From Alteromonas portus (GTDB lineage: Bacteria; Pseudomonadota; Gammaproteobacteria; Enterobacterales; Alteromonadaceae), in the NCBI RefSeq assembly GCF_005117025.1, contig NZ_SWCO01000003.1, positions 62,001 through 126,000 on the forward strand: DNA of 64,000 nt, written 5' to 3'. Made by a program: the position numbers and the translations under genes. Under the pieces are notes generated by a model. That model was not told the DNA's origin. It searched no databases and worked only from the letters and a program-made list of their open reading frames with translations. Below are positions 36,841 through 46,216 of the stretch, one piece after another. How positions within the stretch are numbered: the first letter of the stretch is position 1; each line of letters starts with the position of its first letter.

Positions 36841-37716
36841 ATGCAATTATTTGTAAATGATTTGACAGTGATGGACTTCTCTTACCTTTGCCCAAAACGC
36901 GGCATGGTAGGGGAAAGCTGGATTGTCGATGTGATTTTGGACGGTGAGCTTAACGAAGAGAGCATGGTTCAAGACTTTGGTCACGTGAAAAAGAACTTAA
37001 AGCGGCTTATCGACGAATATGTCGACCATAAGTTGCTTATACCTGCTGAATACAGTGGCTCAGAAGTTATCCACGATGACGACTCTGAACAAGTAGAGGC
37101 GCGCTTTACCTGTACTGACGGTCGTAGCATTATGCTACATTGCCCCGCTGAAGCTTATGCATTTGTTTATTCTGATGAGATAAACATGGAATCTGTCGGC
37201 GTTTACTTAAAAGAAGTGTTGGCGACCCATCTTCCTGAAAACGTTGAGAACATCACGCTACATTTACGTGAAGAAGTGATTAACTCTCCGTTTTATCACT
37301 ATACCCACGGGCTTAAAAAGCATGACGGTAATTGCCAGCGCATAGCGCACGGTCACCGTTCGCGCATTGATATTATTATTGATGGCAAAGTGTGTGTTGA
37401 AAGTCAACAGTATTGGGCTGACCGTTGGGCCGATATTTATATAGCAACCCGTGAGGACGAAATAGCCTACAGCGACAGAAAGCTTAAAGGTGAAGTAGCT
37501 AATGACGCAGATTATTACTGTTTTGCTTACGAGTCTTCACAAGGCTATTTTGAATTACTCATACCTAAGTCAGATTGTGAAGTGATTGAAACTGACTCAA
37601 CCGTAGAGTGTTTAGCGCAATATTTGCTGGAAGAGCAAAAGAAACGCACGCCTGATGGCGTTTGCCAAGTCATCGCTTACGAGGGCGTAGGCAAAGGCGC
37701 CACAGTAAAGGGTTAA
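36841..37716 (+). CDS. Tandem 6-carboxytetrahydropterin synthase-like protein (QueD-like, split active site)
   Basis: Two QueD/PTPS folds in one chain. The second half holds the zinc and nucleophile set: His156, Cys165 and HGH at 170-172 in HDGNCQRIAHGHRSRIDI. The first half has lost HGH (VGESWIVDVILDG, 23-35) but keeps the other conserved block, DFGHVKK at 45-51 and Asp62-His63 in the position of the catalytic Asp/His. So each half supplies part of one site. The family reaction converts dihydroneopterin triphosphate to 6-carboxytetrahydropterin for queuosine; whether this 291-residue variant does so is not known. 37 bases before an M23 peptidase gene. Queuosine genes are not nearby. Confidence 0.82.
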   Translation: MQLFVNDLTVMDFSYLCPKRGMVGESWIVDVILDGELNEESMVQDFGHVKKNLKRLIDEYVDHKLLIPAEYSGSEVIHDDDSEQVEARFTCTDGRSIMLHCPAEAYAFVYSDEINMESVGVYLKEVLATHLPENVENITLHLREEVINSPFYHYTHGLKKHDGNCQRIAHGHRSRIDIIIDGKVCVESQQYWADRWADIYIATREDEIAYSDRKLKGEVANDADYYCFAYESSQGYFELLIPKSDCEVIETDSTVECLAQYLLEEQKKRTPDGVCQVIAYEGVGKGATVKG

Positions 37717-37753
37717 TATTCGATACTGCTCGTTATAGGGAAAGGAAATAGCT

Positions 37754-38662
37754 ATGGCATTCACGCTTTCAAAAGACACATTACGCAATCAAATATCTTC
37801 TATATTAAATTGTGTAGTAGTGCTTAGTGCAGTTGCTTCTATATCATTTGTTTCTGCGGCTTTAGAATTAAATGAACAAGCCACTGGGCTTTCTAGTCAA
37901 GAGCAAATAGACGTTGTGCTGAACGGTAAGTTTACGCAAGGTGCTCTGTTGCGCGGGCAAGCCCCAGTTGGTGCCAAAGTAACGCTTAATGGCGAACCCG
38001 TACAAACCAATAAAGACGGAAAATTTGTGGTTGGGTTTGAAAGAGAAGCACAGCTTCAGCAGACGTTGGCTGTAGAGTTAGACAATGGCAAAAAGTGGCA
38101 GCGCGATATTACTCTTGAAAAACGCGAGTACAACATTCAGCGAATTGACGGGCTAGAGCAAAAAATGGTTACGCCGCCAGCAGAAGTGACGGCGCGAATT
38201 AAGCAAGACAATATCAACGTGGCAAACGCGCGCAGTGGCAATACAGATTTGGATGCACTGTTCACTCGTTTTGAATGGCCTGCAAAAGGTGCTATCACTG
38301 GTGTTTATGGTAGTCAGCGCATTCTAAACGGTGTGCCGAAGTGGCCGCATTATGGATTGGACATCGCCAATGAAACGGGCACGCCTGTGTATGCCCCAGT
38401 AGATGGTGTGGTAACCATGGCTGATGATCTCTATTATTCGGGTAACACCTTGATTCTAGACCACGGCATGCGCGTGTTTTCGACATTCCTTCACATGGAT
38501 ACTATAACGGTAGAAGTGGGAGACACCGTTAAGCAAGGCGAGCAGATTGGTACAATTGGCTCGACAGGGCGCTCGACAGGCCCGCATCTAGATTGGCGAA
38601 TAAATTTAGGCAACATTCGCTTAGATCCCCACACTATAATGTCGGGGTCTCCTGAACAGTAA
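37754..38662 (+). CDS. M23 family (LytM-type) peptidase, exported
   Basis: Exported by an N-terminal signal (hydrophobic 20-36, cleavage after VSAA). A beta-rich region (50-120) precedes the M23 domain from about 175: metal ligands in WPHYGLDIA, GNTLILDHG core, and STGPHLDWRINL with the active-site His. The HLDWR variant (not HLHFE) is common among proteobacterial members. Predicted periplasmic peptidoglycan endopeptidase or amidase activator. 302 residues. Follows the QueD-like gene and has a terminator at 38697. Confidence 0.9.
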   Translation: MAFTLSKDTLRNQISSILNCVVVLSAVASISFVSAALELNEQATGLSSQEQIDVVLNGKFTQGALLRGQAPVGAKVTLNGEPVQTNKDGKFVVGFEREAQLQQTLAVELDNGKKWQRDITLEKREYNIQRIDGLEQKMVTPPAEVTARIKQDNINVANARSGNTDLDALFTRFEWPAKGAITGVYGSQRILNGVPKWPHYGLDIANETGTPVYAPVDGVVTMADDLYYSGNTLILDHGMRVFSTFLHMDTITVEVGDTVKQGEQIGTIGSTGRSTGPHLDWRINLGNIRLDPHTIMSGSPEQ

Positions 38663-38696
38663 CCATTAATTTGACTTAGTTTCTACAGCCATAAAG

Positions 38697-38734
38697 AAAA
38701 GGCGCTTTCAGGGCTCACCTAAAAGCGCCTTTTT
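38697..38734. terminator. Bidirectional terminator between M23 and M61 peptidase genes
   Basis: Stem AAAAGGCGCTTT (38697-38708) with AAAGCGCCTTTT (38722-38733), loop of 13 bases, T tract on both strands. Confidence 0.85.
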
Positions 38735-38776
38735 AGTATTTACATTACCTTATCGTATTTGCGCTACTGGGCGAAG

Positions 38777-40603
38777 TTATTTCCCTAGCCATTGATTAAG
38801 CTTTTCTTCATCAGTAATTTCAAAGTAAGCCATTTCTTTTCGAGCCTCAGTTACCTCAAGAGGAAGGGTTAGAAGCCGCCCGTCTCGAATAAGCGTTAAA
38901 TCTACCTTTGGTGTCTGGGCATTATCTAAAAGGCGCTGAAGTTTCTGAGCATTGACGATGTGGCCGTCTAACGCGATGATTACATCGTTCAAAAGAATAC
39001 CTGCCTTCATTGCGGCAAGGCCTTCAAATACTTGCATTACCGTAAGTCCGAAGGTGGCAGGTTTTAACGTGGCGCCAAGTTGATTTTTAATAACAGGTAG
39101 CGAGGAAACGCCACCTTTATCTTCACCTGATACGCGTGCACGAATAGCGTAATTTACGCCCATCTCAGATACCAATGTCGCTAATTCTACATCGTCTGTG
39201 CCATACACCACGCGATTCAAGTAATCTGAAACGTCGATGTTGAGGTGGGTTTTGCATAAAGATTGGATCACGTCATCAGGTGTGCCTTTTTCATCCACCC
39301 CATAATGTTTCCACAATAGTTGCATCAAGGTGTCTAAATTCACACGGTCGTTTGACTGTTTACGAAGCAGTAAATCTAACCCAAGGGCGATAATGCCCCC
39401 CTTAGTGTAATAACTAACAATATTGTTAGTAGCGCTAGCGTCTTGCTTGTAAAACTTTGTCCATGCGTCGAAACTACTTTCAGCTGCACTTTGTTTAAAG
39501 CGACCAGCGTTTTGCAAAAGTCGACTGACATTTTGCGCAACAATATCGAGGTATTTCTGTGGTTCAATAACGCCGGCTCTAGCAAGGGTGACGTCATCAT
39601 AGAAACTGGTAAAGCCTTCATATATCCATAGCTGATTTGTATATGTTTCTTGCGATAAGTCTGGTTTCACCATTACGCTAGGTTTAATGCGCTTAACATG
39701 CCATGTGTGGAAAAACTCATGGCTGCACAGACTTAAGAATGTGATGTAGCTGTCGGTTTTTTTCTCACTTTCACCAACTTGAGGAAGGTCGAAGCGAGGG
39801 TATAGAAGGGCAGTGGAATACTTATGCTCTAAACCGCCGAACCCATTATCGGCGAGCAGCGTCATAAACAGATAGTCATTAATAGGTTGTGGAGCACCAA
39901 ACAAATCTAGGTGATGCTTACATATTGGCGCTAAGTCATTTGCTATTCGCTCATAATCGATATTGTTAATACCTGAGAAAAGTAACGTGAACCTAATGCC
40001 GTCAACCTCAAAGCTATGAGTGTCTGCAATGCCCACATAAATAGGGTGGTCGATGAGTTCATCGTAATTTTTTTCAATGAAGTGCCAACGAGACGGACTT
40101 GTGCTTTCACAACGAGAAGGCATAGACGTATAAGCCTTCCAGTTTGCGATTGCCGAATCGCTGTCGTTTAGCTCAATGTCCACCTCACAAGGCACATTCG
40201 TAAAGCCGGAAACGTTTAGAAACGCACTGGTACCATTTATAAACGCATATTGATCGTTCATAAAAGCAGAGCGAATAGATAAGTCGTTGGCATAAACGGT
40301 ATAGTTAACAGTACAAGCTTTTCCATCTGTTTCTACTTGCCAAGTTTGCTTATCAAGCTTAGCAACAGAAAGACTATGAACGCTTTTATCGCCAACATTT
40401 TCAGCACTATTACTTTCAGAAGTATTAGCATTTAGCTCAATAATGCTTTTCGCAAAATCGCGCACCATGTAGCTTCCGGGGATCCAGCTTGGCAGGCTTA
40501 GCTCTATTGATGAGCCAGAATGTTCAGGTATTTGCAGTGCGACAGTAAATTGATGGGCACGCCAATTTGAAATAGTTAACGTATAGCGAAGAGCAGAGGT
40601 CAT
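38777..40603 (-). CDS. M61 family glycyl aminopeptidase with PDZ domain
   Basis: Zinc peptidase of family M61. An N-terminal beta domain (1-170) with PSWIPGSYMVRDF is typical; the zinc motif HEFFH is at 295-299 in CSHEFFHTWHVKRIKP, with the third ligand Glu in IYEGFTSFYDD; a C-terminal PDZ domain (about 500-590) has FGLTVMQVFEGLAAMKAGIL...NDVIIALDG. 608 residues. No signal peptide is evident, so it is probably cytoplasmic. Divergent from the PilZ gene across a region with a perfect inverted repeat. Confidence 0.92.
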   Translation of the reverse strand: MTSALRYTLTISNWRAHQFTVALQIPEHSGSSIELSLPSWIPGSYMVRDFAKSIIELNANTSESNSAENVGDKSVHSLSVAKLDKQTWQVETDGKACTVNYTVYANDLSIRSAFMNDQYAFINGTSAFLNVSGFTNVPCEVDIELNDSDSAIANWKAYTSMPSRCESTSPSRWHFIEKNYDELIDHPIYVGIADTHSFEVDGIRFTLLFSGINNIDYERIANDLAPICKHHLDLFGAPQPINDYLFMTLLADNGFGGLEHKYSTALLYPRFDLPQVGESEKKTDSYITFLSLCSHEFFHTWHVKRIKPSVMVKPDLSQETYTNQLWIYEGFTSFYDDVTLARAGVIEPQKYLDIVAQNVSRLLQNAGRFKQSAAESSFDAWTKFYKQDASATNNIVSYYTKGGIIALGLDLLLRKQSNDRVNLDTLMQLLWKHYGVDEKGTPDDVIQSLCKTHLNIDVSDYLNRVVYGTDDVELATLVSEMGVNYAIRARVSGEDKGGVSSLPVIKNQLGATLKPATFGLTVMQVFEGLAAMKAGILLNDVIIALDGHIVNAQKLQRLLDNAQTPKVDLTLIRDGRLLTLPLEVTEARKEMAYFEITDEEKLNQWLGK

Positions 40604-40644
40604 AAACGTCCGAAAAGATAAGCAAAACTATCCCTTAACTATAT

Positions 40645-40673
40645 CAATCTATTGTGTTAATCCCAATAGATTG
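40645..40673. promoter_or_regulatory. Perfect 10-9-10 inverted repeat in the M61/PilZ divergent promoter
   Basis: Arms CAATCTATTG (40645-40654) and CAATAGATTG (40664-40673) are exact complements with a 9-base spacer. It is 42 bases before the M61 start and 124 before the PilZ start. Candidate operator; regulator unknown. Confidence 0.55.
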
Positions 40674-40796
40674 CACGATACTGCCGCTCAATTTTTTACG
40701 TTTATTAACTGCGGTTTTCCATCGTAGTGTTGATATGTTTTGTTTTGATGCGTACATTGAGTTAATCAACATTAAATCCAGCAATAACAAATACAA

Positions 40797-41480
40797 ATGG
40801 CTGAAAAAATAAAAAGCAATTTACTAAGCGAAGATAATTTGGAATCGTTACGCTCGCTAGTACCTGGCGATACGGTAGATTTACAAATTGCTATGCCTGC
40901 AGCACCAAAGCGTGTGAAGACTGATTATGTGGGTATGCTTATTGACGAAGGTTTGCTTTTTCACATTCCAACGTCTGCAAAGTGGATAACAATAAGGGAT
41001 GCCTTAACCGTTGGTAATGAGATTGTTGTACGCTCAGTACTTGAAGGCGATACGGGTCAGGTTATTGCCTTTAAAGTGAAAGTACTCAAATTGCTCTCCA
41101 AGCCATCCGGCATACTCATTACATCCTTTCCGAAACGTATTGAAAGTATCGGGTTGCGTGCCGTTAAGCGAGCACAGTTGGGTATTTCTGTAACTCTTGA
41201 AACCGAAGTCTATCCAGATGACGAGAATGTTACCGGGGTTATCATTGACCTAAGTGAAAAGGGGTGCAAAATAGCGTTACAAGCTAAACCAAATTGGCCA
41301 GTAATGCTTGATGAAGCTGAAGTTAAGCTAAACTATTCACTAGACGGTAAAGAAGTAGCGCTTACTGCAAAAGTTAAAAACCATAAGCTTGATAGCGATG
41401 TGGTTTATTATGGGCTCGCCTTTACCTGTGAAGAAAAATTGATAAAAACGCTGTTGTCCCGACACACATTGTTAACGTGA
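40797..41480 (+). CDS. PilZ-domain c-di-GMP-binding protein (YcgR-like)
   Basis: Two domains: an N-terminal YcgR-N-like beta domain (15-110) and a PilZ domain (115-227). Both c-di-GMP signatures are intact: RxxxR with Arg121 and Arg125 in LRAVKRAQLG, and DxSxxG with Asp151, Ser153 and Gly156. Likely a c-di-GMP receptor acting on motility or surface behaviour, though no flagellar gene is nearby. 227 residues. Stands 60 bases before an Mpo1-like gene. Confidence 0.87.
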   Translation: MAEKIKSNLLSEDNLESLRSLVPGDTVDLQIAMPAAPKRVKTDYVGMLIDEGLLFHIPTSAKWITIRDALTVGNEIVVRSVLEGDTGQVIAFKVKVLKLLSKPSGILITSFPKRIESIGLRAVKRAQLGISVTLETEVYPDDENVTGVIIDLSEKGCKIALQAKPNWPVMLDEAEVKLNYSLDGKEVALTAKVKNHKLDSDVVYYGLAFTCEEKLIKTLLSRHTLLT

Positions 41481-41540
41481 TAAAGCAATAATTGGGAGCG
41501 TGTTAGATAACAATTAAAATAATAGGCTAAGGGGATCTAC

Positions 41541-42002
41541 ATGAGAAGTATTGAACGACTTTTAATGCAGTACGGCGAAAGCCACCAAAACAAGACCAAC
41601 GTTATTATCCATGCTATTGCTGTACCCAGTATCTATTTCGTAACAATTGGTTTGCTGTGGAGTTTACCGGTCCCTTATGTGATAGCGCAATTCGATATTA
41701 CATGGGCGCATATCATAGCGGTTCCCGTATTGTATTATTATTTCATGTTGTCAGGCCCGATAGGGGCGGCAATGACCCTCCTAACTATTTTATGTTTTGG
41801 TGCAGTAAATACGTTAGCTCATTTCAATATTTCGGTGTGGCTCTTTTCTCTTGTATTGTTCTTTGTTATGTGGGGACTACAGTTTATCGGCCATCATATA
41901 GAAGGCAAAAAGCCTTCGTTTTTTGATGACTTACGCTTCTTGTTGGTAGGACCGGCCTGGTGGTGGGTGCATTGGCTTAAAAGAATGAATATTAGCTACT
42001 GA
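41541..42002 (+). CDS. Mpo1/DUF962-family membrane protein
   Basis: Small inner-membrane protein (153 residues, four hydrophobic segments) of the family of yeast Mpo1, a dioxygenase for 2-hydroxy fatty acids. His-containing signatures HQNKTNVIIHAIAVP at 16-30 and FIGHHIEGKKPSFFDDLRFLLVGPAWW at 115-141 are conserved and could bind iron. The bacterial role is not established. AAGGGGA lies before the ATG. Confidence 0.88.
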   Translation: MRSIERLLMQYGESHQNKTNVIIHAIAVPSIYFVTIGLLWSLPVPYVIAQFDITWAHIIAVPVLYYYFMLSGPIGAAMTLLTILCFGAVNTLAHFNISVWLFSLVLFFVMWGLQFIGHHIEGKKPSFFDDLRFLLVGPAWWWVHWLKRMNISY

Positions 42003-42091
42003 GTTCGATGAACCAGTCAATCCAGTTAAAACATGTCTAATTTCAAGATTTTGCCCTGCGACCAGAGGCATAAGGGGTACGACCAAGATGC

Positions 42092-42119
42092 TTGGGTCGA
42101 GGCAAGGCTTGCGTATAAT
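42092..42119 (+). promoter_or_regulatory. Predicted promoter of the LytS/LytTR operon
   Basis: TTGGGT (42092-42097) and TATAAT (42114-42119), 16-base spacer, with an extended -10-type TGCG. It lies 31 bases before the kinase GTG start. Confidence 0.55.
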
Positions 42120-42149
42120 CTTCGTATAAGTTTTTAAATTGGTAATATT

Positions 42150-43223
42150 GTGAGTCGCTTTCAGCGTGTAATAGAAAGTAATGAACGTTTATTTTGGACG
42201 TTGCACAGCGCAGGCTGGGCAGGGTTTGCAATAATTTATTACATTGGTTCGTTTCTCCATGATGTAAGACCTATCTGGGTTTTTATCATCATGCTTAATG
42301 CCTACGCAGGATGGTTGTTAACCATTCCGCTTCGCTACATCTATCGATGGGCGAGAAAACAATCTCCGCTCAACATGATCATTATAGTAATTGTTTCTTG
42401 TTACTTAATTGCTTTACTGTGGGCCGTTGTGAAAAACATAAACTACTGGGAAATCTACAAACATGGATATCGCCCAGACGAGTGGTATATGTATTTCACC
42501 AACACGATAAATTCACTGATTATGGTGGGGTGTTGGAGTGGTGTTTACTTCGGTATTAAAAACTTTCAGATGCTTCAAAAAGAGAAGCAGAATGCGCTCA
42601 AGGCAAGCACAATGGCGCACCAAGCACATATTAAGATGTTGCGTTACCAGCTCAATCCACATTTTCTGTTTAACACGCTTAACGCTATTTCGACTCTTAT
42701 TTTATTAAAAGAAAATGATACGGCTGAGGCGATGGTTTCGCGCTTAAGCGATTTCTTGCGTTACTCCCTTGATAATGACCCAATAAAACGCGTACCTCTG
42801 GGCCAAGAGATAAAAGCGCTAAGGCTTTACCTAGAAATAGAGAAAGTGCGGTTTGACGACCGTCTAGAAGTGCTATGGGACATTGACGAGGGCTGTGAAA
42901 GTGCACTCGTACCAAGCATGATCCTACAACCCATTATTGAAAATTCCATAAAACACGCCATATCTAAGATGGAAAATGGTGGGCGAATTTCAATTACTGC
43001 TCGTACTTTTGGTAATGATCTACTAATGGATGTTGCTGACAACGGGCCTGGCGCAGACATCAAAGACGGCACACTGAGCCGTGAAAATGGCGTAGGGTTA
43101 GCCAACATAAAAGAACGTTTGCAATCCCTTTATCATCGTAATTTTGCATTCTCTATAGAACACAATCAGCCTTCTGGTGTGCGAGTTAGACTACGCATTC
43201 CGTATGAAGTTAAGGACGTATAA
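42150..43223 (+). CDS. LytS/AlgZ-type membrane histidine kinase
   Basis: Four transmembrane helices (about 15-150) precede a His_kinase domain: the phosphorylated His171 lies in YQLNPHFLFNTLNAIS, and the ATPase part has IENSIKHAI (N box) and DNGPG (G box). 357 residues. No periplasmic sensor domain, so the signal is probably sensed in the membrane. The start is GTG at 42150. The cognate LytTR regulator starts one base after the stop codon. Confidence 0.92.
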   Translation: MSRFQRVIESNERLFWTLHSAGWAGFAIIYYIGSFLHDVRPIWVFIIMLNAYAGWLLTIPLRYIYRWARKQSPLNMIIIVIVSCYLIALLWAVVKNINYWEIYKHGYRPDEWYMYFTNTINSLIMVGCWSGVYFGIKNFQMLQKEKQNALKASTMAHQAHIKMLRYQLNPHFLFNTLNAISTLILLKENDTAEAMVSRLSDFLRYSLDNDPIKRVPLGQEIKALRLYLEIEKVRFDDRLEVLWDIDEGCESALVPSMILQPIIENSIKHAISKMENGGRISITARTFGNDLLMDVADNGPGADIKDGTLSRENGVGLANIKERLQSLYHRNFAFSIEHNQPSGVRVRLRIPYEVKDV

Positions 43224-43224
43224 C

Positions 43225-44052
43225 ATGACAAAGCAAGTGATAAAAACCATTGTAGTTGATGACGAACCTTTAGCGCGAAGAGGCCTTCGCGCCAGGCTAG
43301 AACGTCATGAAGATGTGCAGGTGCTTGCCGAATGTCAAAACGGCCTTGAAGCGGTGAGTAGTATTTCGCAGCATCGCCCAGATTTAGTGTTTCTGGATAT
43401 TCAAATGCCTGGTTTAAATGGCTTCCAAGTGATTCACAAATTGCGCGAATTGAAGCAACCGATACCGATGATTGTTTTTGTGACTGCCTACGATAGTTAC
43501 GCTATTAAAGCGTTTGACGTGCACGCATTAGATTACTTATTAAAGCCTGCGGATGACGAAAGATTAGGGGCGGCATTAAATAAAGTTCGCGAATATTTCT
43601 CGACTCAGCATCAGGATGAGCAATCACAAAAGCTTGTCAGCCTTGTTGCCGAACTAACAGGCGATGATTGCGAGGAAATTTTACGTAAATTAGCAAACGG
43701 TGAGCCTGTTGAAACAAACCCTTATCCAGATGTATTGGCAATTAAAGATGGTTCAGAAGTGACTCGTGTAAATGTTCAAGATATACAATGGATTGACGCA
43801 GCAGGTGATTACATGTGTGTACATGCGCTAGATGGCATGCACATTATGCGTAAAACCATGAAAGAGCTTGAACAAGAGCTAAATCCGCAATTTTTTGTCC
43901 GAGTCCACCGTTCAGCTATTGCTAATATACGATTTGTTAAGAAATTAGTGAGCCACATTAGCGGCGAGTATCACTTAATACTTCAAAATGATACTGAGCT
44001 TAAAGTAAGCCGTAGCCATCGAGATAAAGTAAAAGCGGCGATGAAGATGTAA
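43225..44052 (+). CDS. LytTR-family response regulator
   Basis: Receiver domain (8-125) with Asp12/Asp13, phospho-acceptor Asp58 in FLDIQMPG and Lys in LLKPADDE, then a LytTR DNA-binding domain (about 170-275) with RVNVQDIQWIDAAGDYMCVH and FVRVHRSAIANIRFV. Start 43225 follows the kinase stop by one base; an earlier in-frame ATG lies inside the kinase gene and is not used. Target genes cannot be told. A terminator shared with pfkA follows. Confidence 0.93.
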   Translation: MTKQVIKTIVVDDEPLARRGLRARLERHEDVQVLAECQNGLEAVSSISQHRPDLVFLDIQMPGLNGFQVIHKLRELKQPIPMIVFVTAYDSYAIKAFDVHALDYLLKPADDERLGAALNKVREYFSTQHQDEQSQKLVSLVAELTGDDCEEILRKLANGEPVETNPYPDVLAIKDGSEVTRVNVQDIQWIDAAGDYMCVHALDGMHIMRKTMKELEQELNPQFFVRVHRSAIANIRFVKKLVSHISGEYHLILQNDTELKVSRSHRDKVKAAMKM

Positions 44053-44077
44053 AAAGCTGTCAGCAACAGATACATAG

Positions 44078-44110
44078 AGGCGGTGTTGTACGTAAGAACA
44101 CCGCCTTTTT
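44078..44110. terminator. Bidirectional terminator between the LytTR gene and pfkA
   Basis: 10-bp stem AGGCGGTGTT (44078-44087) with AACACCGCCT (44097-44106), loop of 9, followed by T residues. Confidence 0.88.
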
Positions 44111-44162
44111 ATTTGTAAGTGCGAGAAATACAGTAGTCTAAACAGCGCCTGAAGCGCACTGC

Positions 44163-45167
44163 TTACACGTTGTTATATCGTTCGTTCATCAATGTTAGCA
44201 TGGCGTCTACACGGGCCACATTTAACGGCTTGGCGTTTTCCCATGTTTTGGGTAAAGGGACGGTAACAGGGCGCTGATTGACTTCACCAACCATAATATT
44301 GGTAATGTCACTACCGACTAAGCTTACAGCAAACTCACCTAAGGTAGTCGCCAGTAACCTGTCTTGCGCAACAGGCGAACCGCCTCGCTGAACATGCCCC
44401 AATGTAACCGGTCTAACGTCGTTAATATGGTGATGTTGCAATGCTTCGGTTAGCCCATTTAAGCCATTCGGCCATACATTTTCTGCGACTACAACGATAA
44501 AGCTGACAGGGCCCTTCAACGCACGCTGCGCTTTTATTTGGCTTACGATCTTTGTAACTTCTACGTCAGGGGATTCAAAAAACTCAGGAACAACTACATA
44601 GTCAGCAGCAGCTGAAAGGGCAGCATTTAATGCTAGAAAGCCCGCATTACGGCCCATTACCTCTACAAGAAAAATACGTTCAAAAGCATCGGCGGTATCT
44701 CGAACTTTATCGATAGAGCTCATGGCGGTATCAATAGCGGTGAAATAACCTATGGTTGCATCTGTACCACCTATATCATTGTCAATCGTACCCGGTATTC
44801 CGAGAATTTGGCCATCCCATTCTTCGCCCAATGTTTCTGCTCCGCGAAACGACCCGTCACCACCAATGACTATCAAGGTATCAATTTCTGCCTTGTCCAA
44901 GTTTTTCGCGGCTTTAAAAACGCCTTCGCGGGTTTTGAACTCCTCACATCTGGCGCTGTGCAAAATAGTACCACCTTGCTGAATAAGGTTGTGAGTCGAG
45001 TCTAGCGAGAGGGAAATGTATTCCTGCTGTAGCAAACCATTGTAGCCATGCTTATAGCCAATGAGGGTATAGTTGGCTTTTTGACAAGCAATAATTACAG
45101 CGCGAATACACGCATTCATACCTGGTGCGTCGCCACCAGAGGTCAAAATTGCGACACGTTTTGACAC
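44163..45167 (-). CDS. pfkA: ATP-dependent 6-phosphofructokinase
   Basis: Phosphorylates fructose 6-phosphate at the committed step of glycolysis. ATP site TSGGDAPGMNA (10-20), GGDGSFRGAETL near 104, catalytic loop PGTIDNDIGGTD near 129, and LGHVQRGGSP are all conserved. 334 residues, a little longer than E. coli PfkA at the C-terminus. The start is GTG (an ATG overlaps it out of frame), with GAAGGA upstream. Conserved Asp and Gly at the ATP site point to ATP rather than pyrophosphate use. Confidence 0.93.
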   Translation of the reverse strand: MSKRVAILTSGGDAPGMNACIRAVIIACQKANYTLIGYKHGYNGLLQQEYISLSLDSTHNLIQQGGTILHSARCEEFKTREGVFKAAKNLDKAEIDTLIVIGGDGSFRGAETLGEEWDGQILGIPGTIDNDIGGTDATIGYFTAIDTAMSSIDKVRDTADAFERIFLVEVMGRNAGFLALNAALSAAADYVVVPEFFESPDVEVTKIVSQIKAQRALKGPVSFIVVVAENVWPNGLNGLTEALQHHHINDVRPVTLGHVQRGGSPVAQDRLLATTLGEFAVSLVGSDITNIMVGEVNQRPVTVPLPKTWENAKPLNVARVDAMLTLMNERYNNV

Positions 45168-45342
45168 ATTAAAGTCCTTCTTTTTGCAGGTAATATCATT
45201 AAAGTAGAGTAATAGCTGTGCTTCGTAAAGAGCGCTATTGCGGATATTTGTTGAGTGGAAACAAAGTAAAACAAAATTTTAAGTACACAGCATTAAGCAA
45301 ATTTGCTCGCCACAGCGTAGTTAACGTAAAAAGGGATATATT

Positions 45343-46185
45343 ATGCGTTCTTTATTGGTTCTATTTTTTCTGATTTTTCTCACATCGTGTAGTTCAAAGC
45401 TGGCATACAACAATATCGACTGGTGGGTCTATTGGTATCTGGACGACTACATTGACCTTAAAGATGAACAAGAAGAAAAATTTGATGCCTACCTTCAAAA
45501 TTGGCTGAGCTGGCACAAAGAAAGTGAACTTACTCGTTATAAGACGCAACTAGAGGGCATAAAAGAGCAGATTCAAAACGGCACCTTAGATTCGAGAAGT
45601 GTTTATCGCAATCTTGAACTAATGAGGGCGCACTGGGAACGCGTGCGTGATGAAGTTAGCCCACAGTTAGCTGAAATTGCAAAAACGCTAGACGATGAAC
45701 AAGTGGTTTCACTGTTTGCAGCTCTTGAAAAAGATAACAAAGAGGAAGAAGAAGAGCGTAAAGATACGTTAGAAAAATCTGAAAAAGAACGTTTAGAGGA
45801 ACGTGTCGAGCGTATAGAAAATACAATCAGTGAACGTATCGGTAAGTTGACCCCCGAACAAAAGCAAATAGTAAGTTCCTACTCAACACAGTTTATTTCC
45901 ACAGGGGGAGAGTGGCTGACCTATCGCAGGAATATACAAAACGCTGCCCGAAAACTGTTTGTAACACGCAAATTCAATAACAATTTCGAAGCCGAACTTA
46001 TAGAATTAATGCAAAACCCTGATAACTACAAGAGCGATATTTACAAGCAAAGTAGTGCACACAATATGAACGTTAGCGCTACATTAATATCAGAACTTTT
46101 CACCACGCTTAGTGACAAGCAACGTGAAAGGCTTATTGAAAACCTAGATGATTTAATTGATACGGTAGAAAACTTTAAAAATTAA
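45343..46185 (+). CDS. DUF6279-like lipoprotein
   Basis: Signal peptide MRSLLVLFFLIFLTSC with lipid-attachment Cys16, followed by an Asp/Trp-rich YNNIDWWVYWYLDDYIDL, then long charged helices with a coiled-coil stretch of Glu/Lys/Arg at 131-165 (NKEEEEERKDTLEKSEKE). 280 residues. The DxWxxWYLDDYxxL start is that of the DUF6279 family of gammaproteobacterial lipoproteins, of unknown function. Monocistronic, divergent from pfkA. Confidence 0.82.
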   Translation: MRSLLVLFFLIFLTSCSSKLAYNNIDWWVYWYLDDYIDLKDEQEEKFDAYLQNWLSWHKESELTRYKTQLEGIKEQIQNGTLDSRSVYRNLELMRAHWERVRDEVSPQLAEIAKTLDDEQVVSLFAALEKDNKEEEEERKDTLEKSEKERLEERVERIENTISERIGKLTPEQKQIVSSYSTQFISTGGEWLTYRRNIQNAARKLFVTRKFNNNFEAELIELMQNPDNYKSDIYKQSSAHNMNVSATLISELFTTLSDKQRERLIENLDDLIDTVENFKN

Positions 46186-46216
46186 TTCAAAATAACTCGT
46201 TATTTTACAGCGAAAA

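Noticed and set aside
42081-42100. Small hairpin over the -35 box of the LytS operon
   Set aside because: Short, bulged stem; no more than chance in this sequence.
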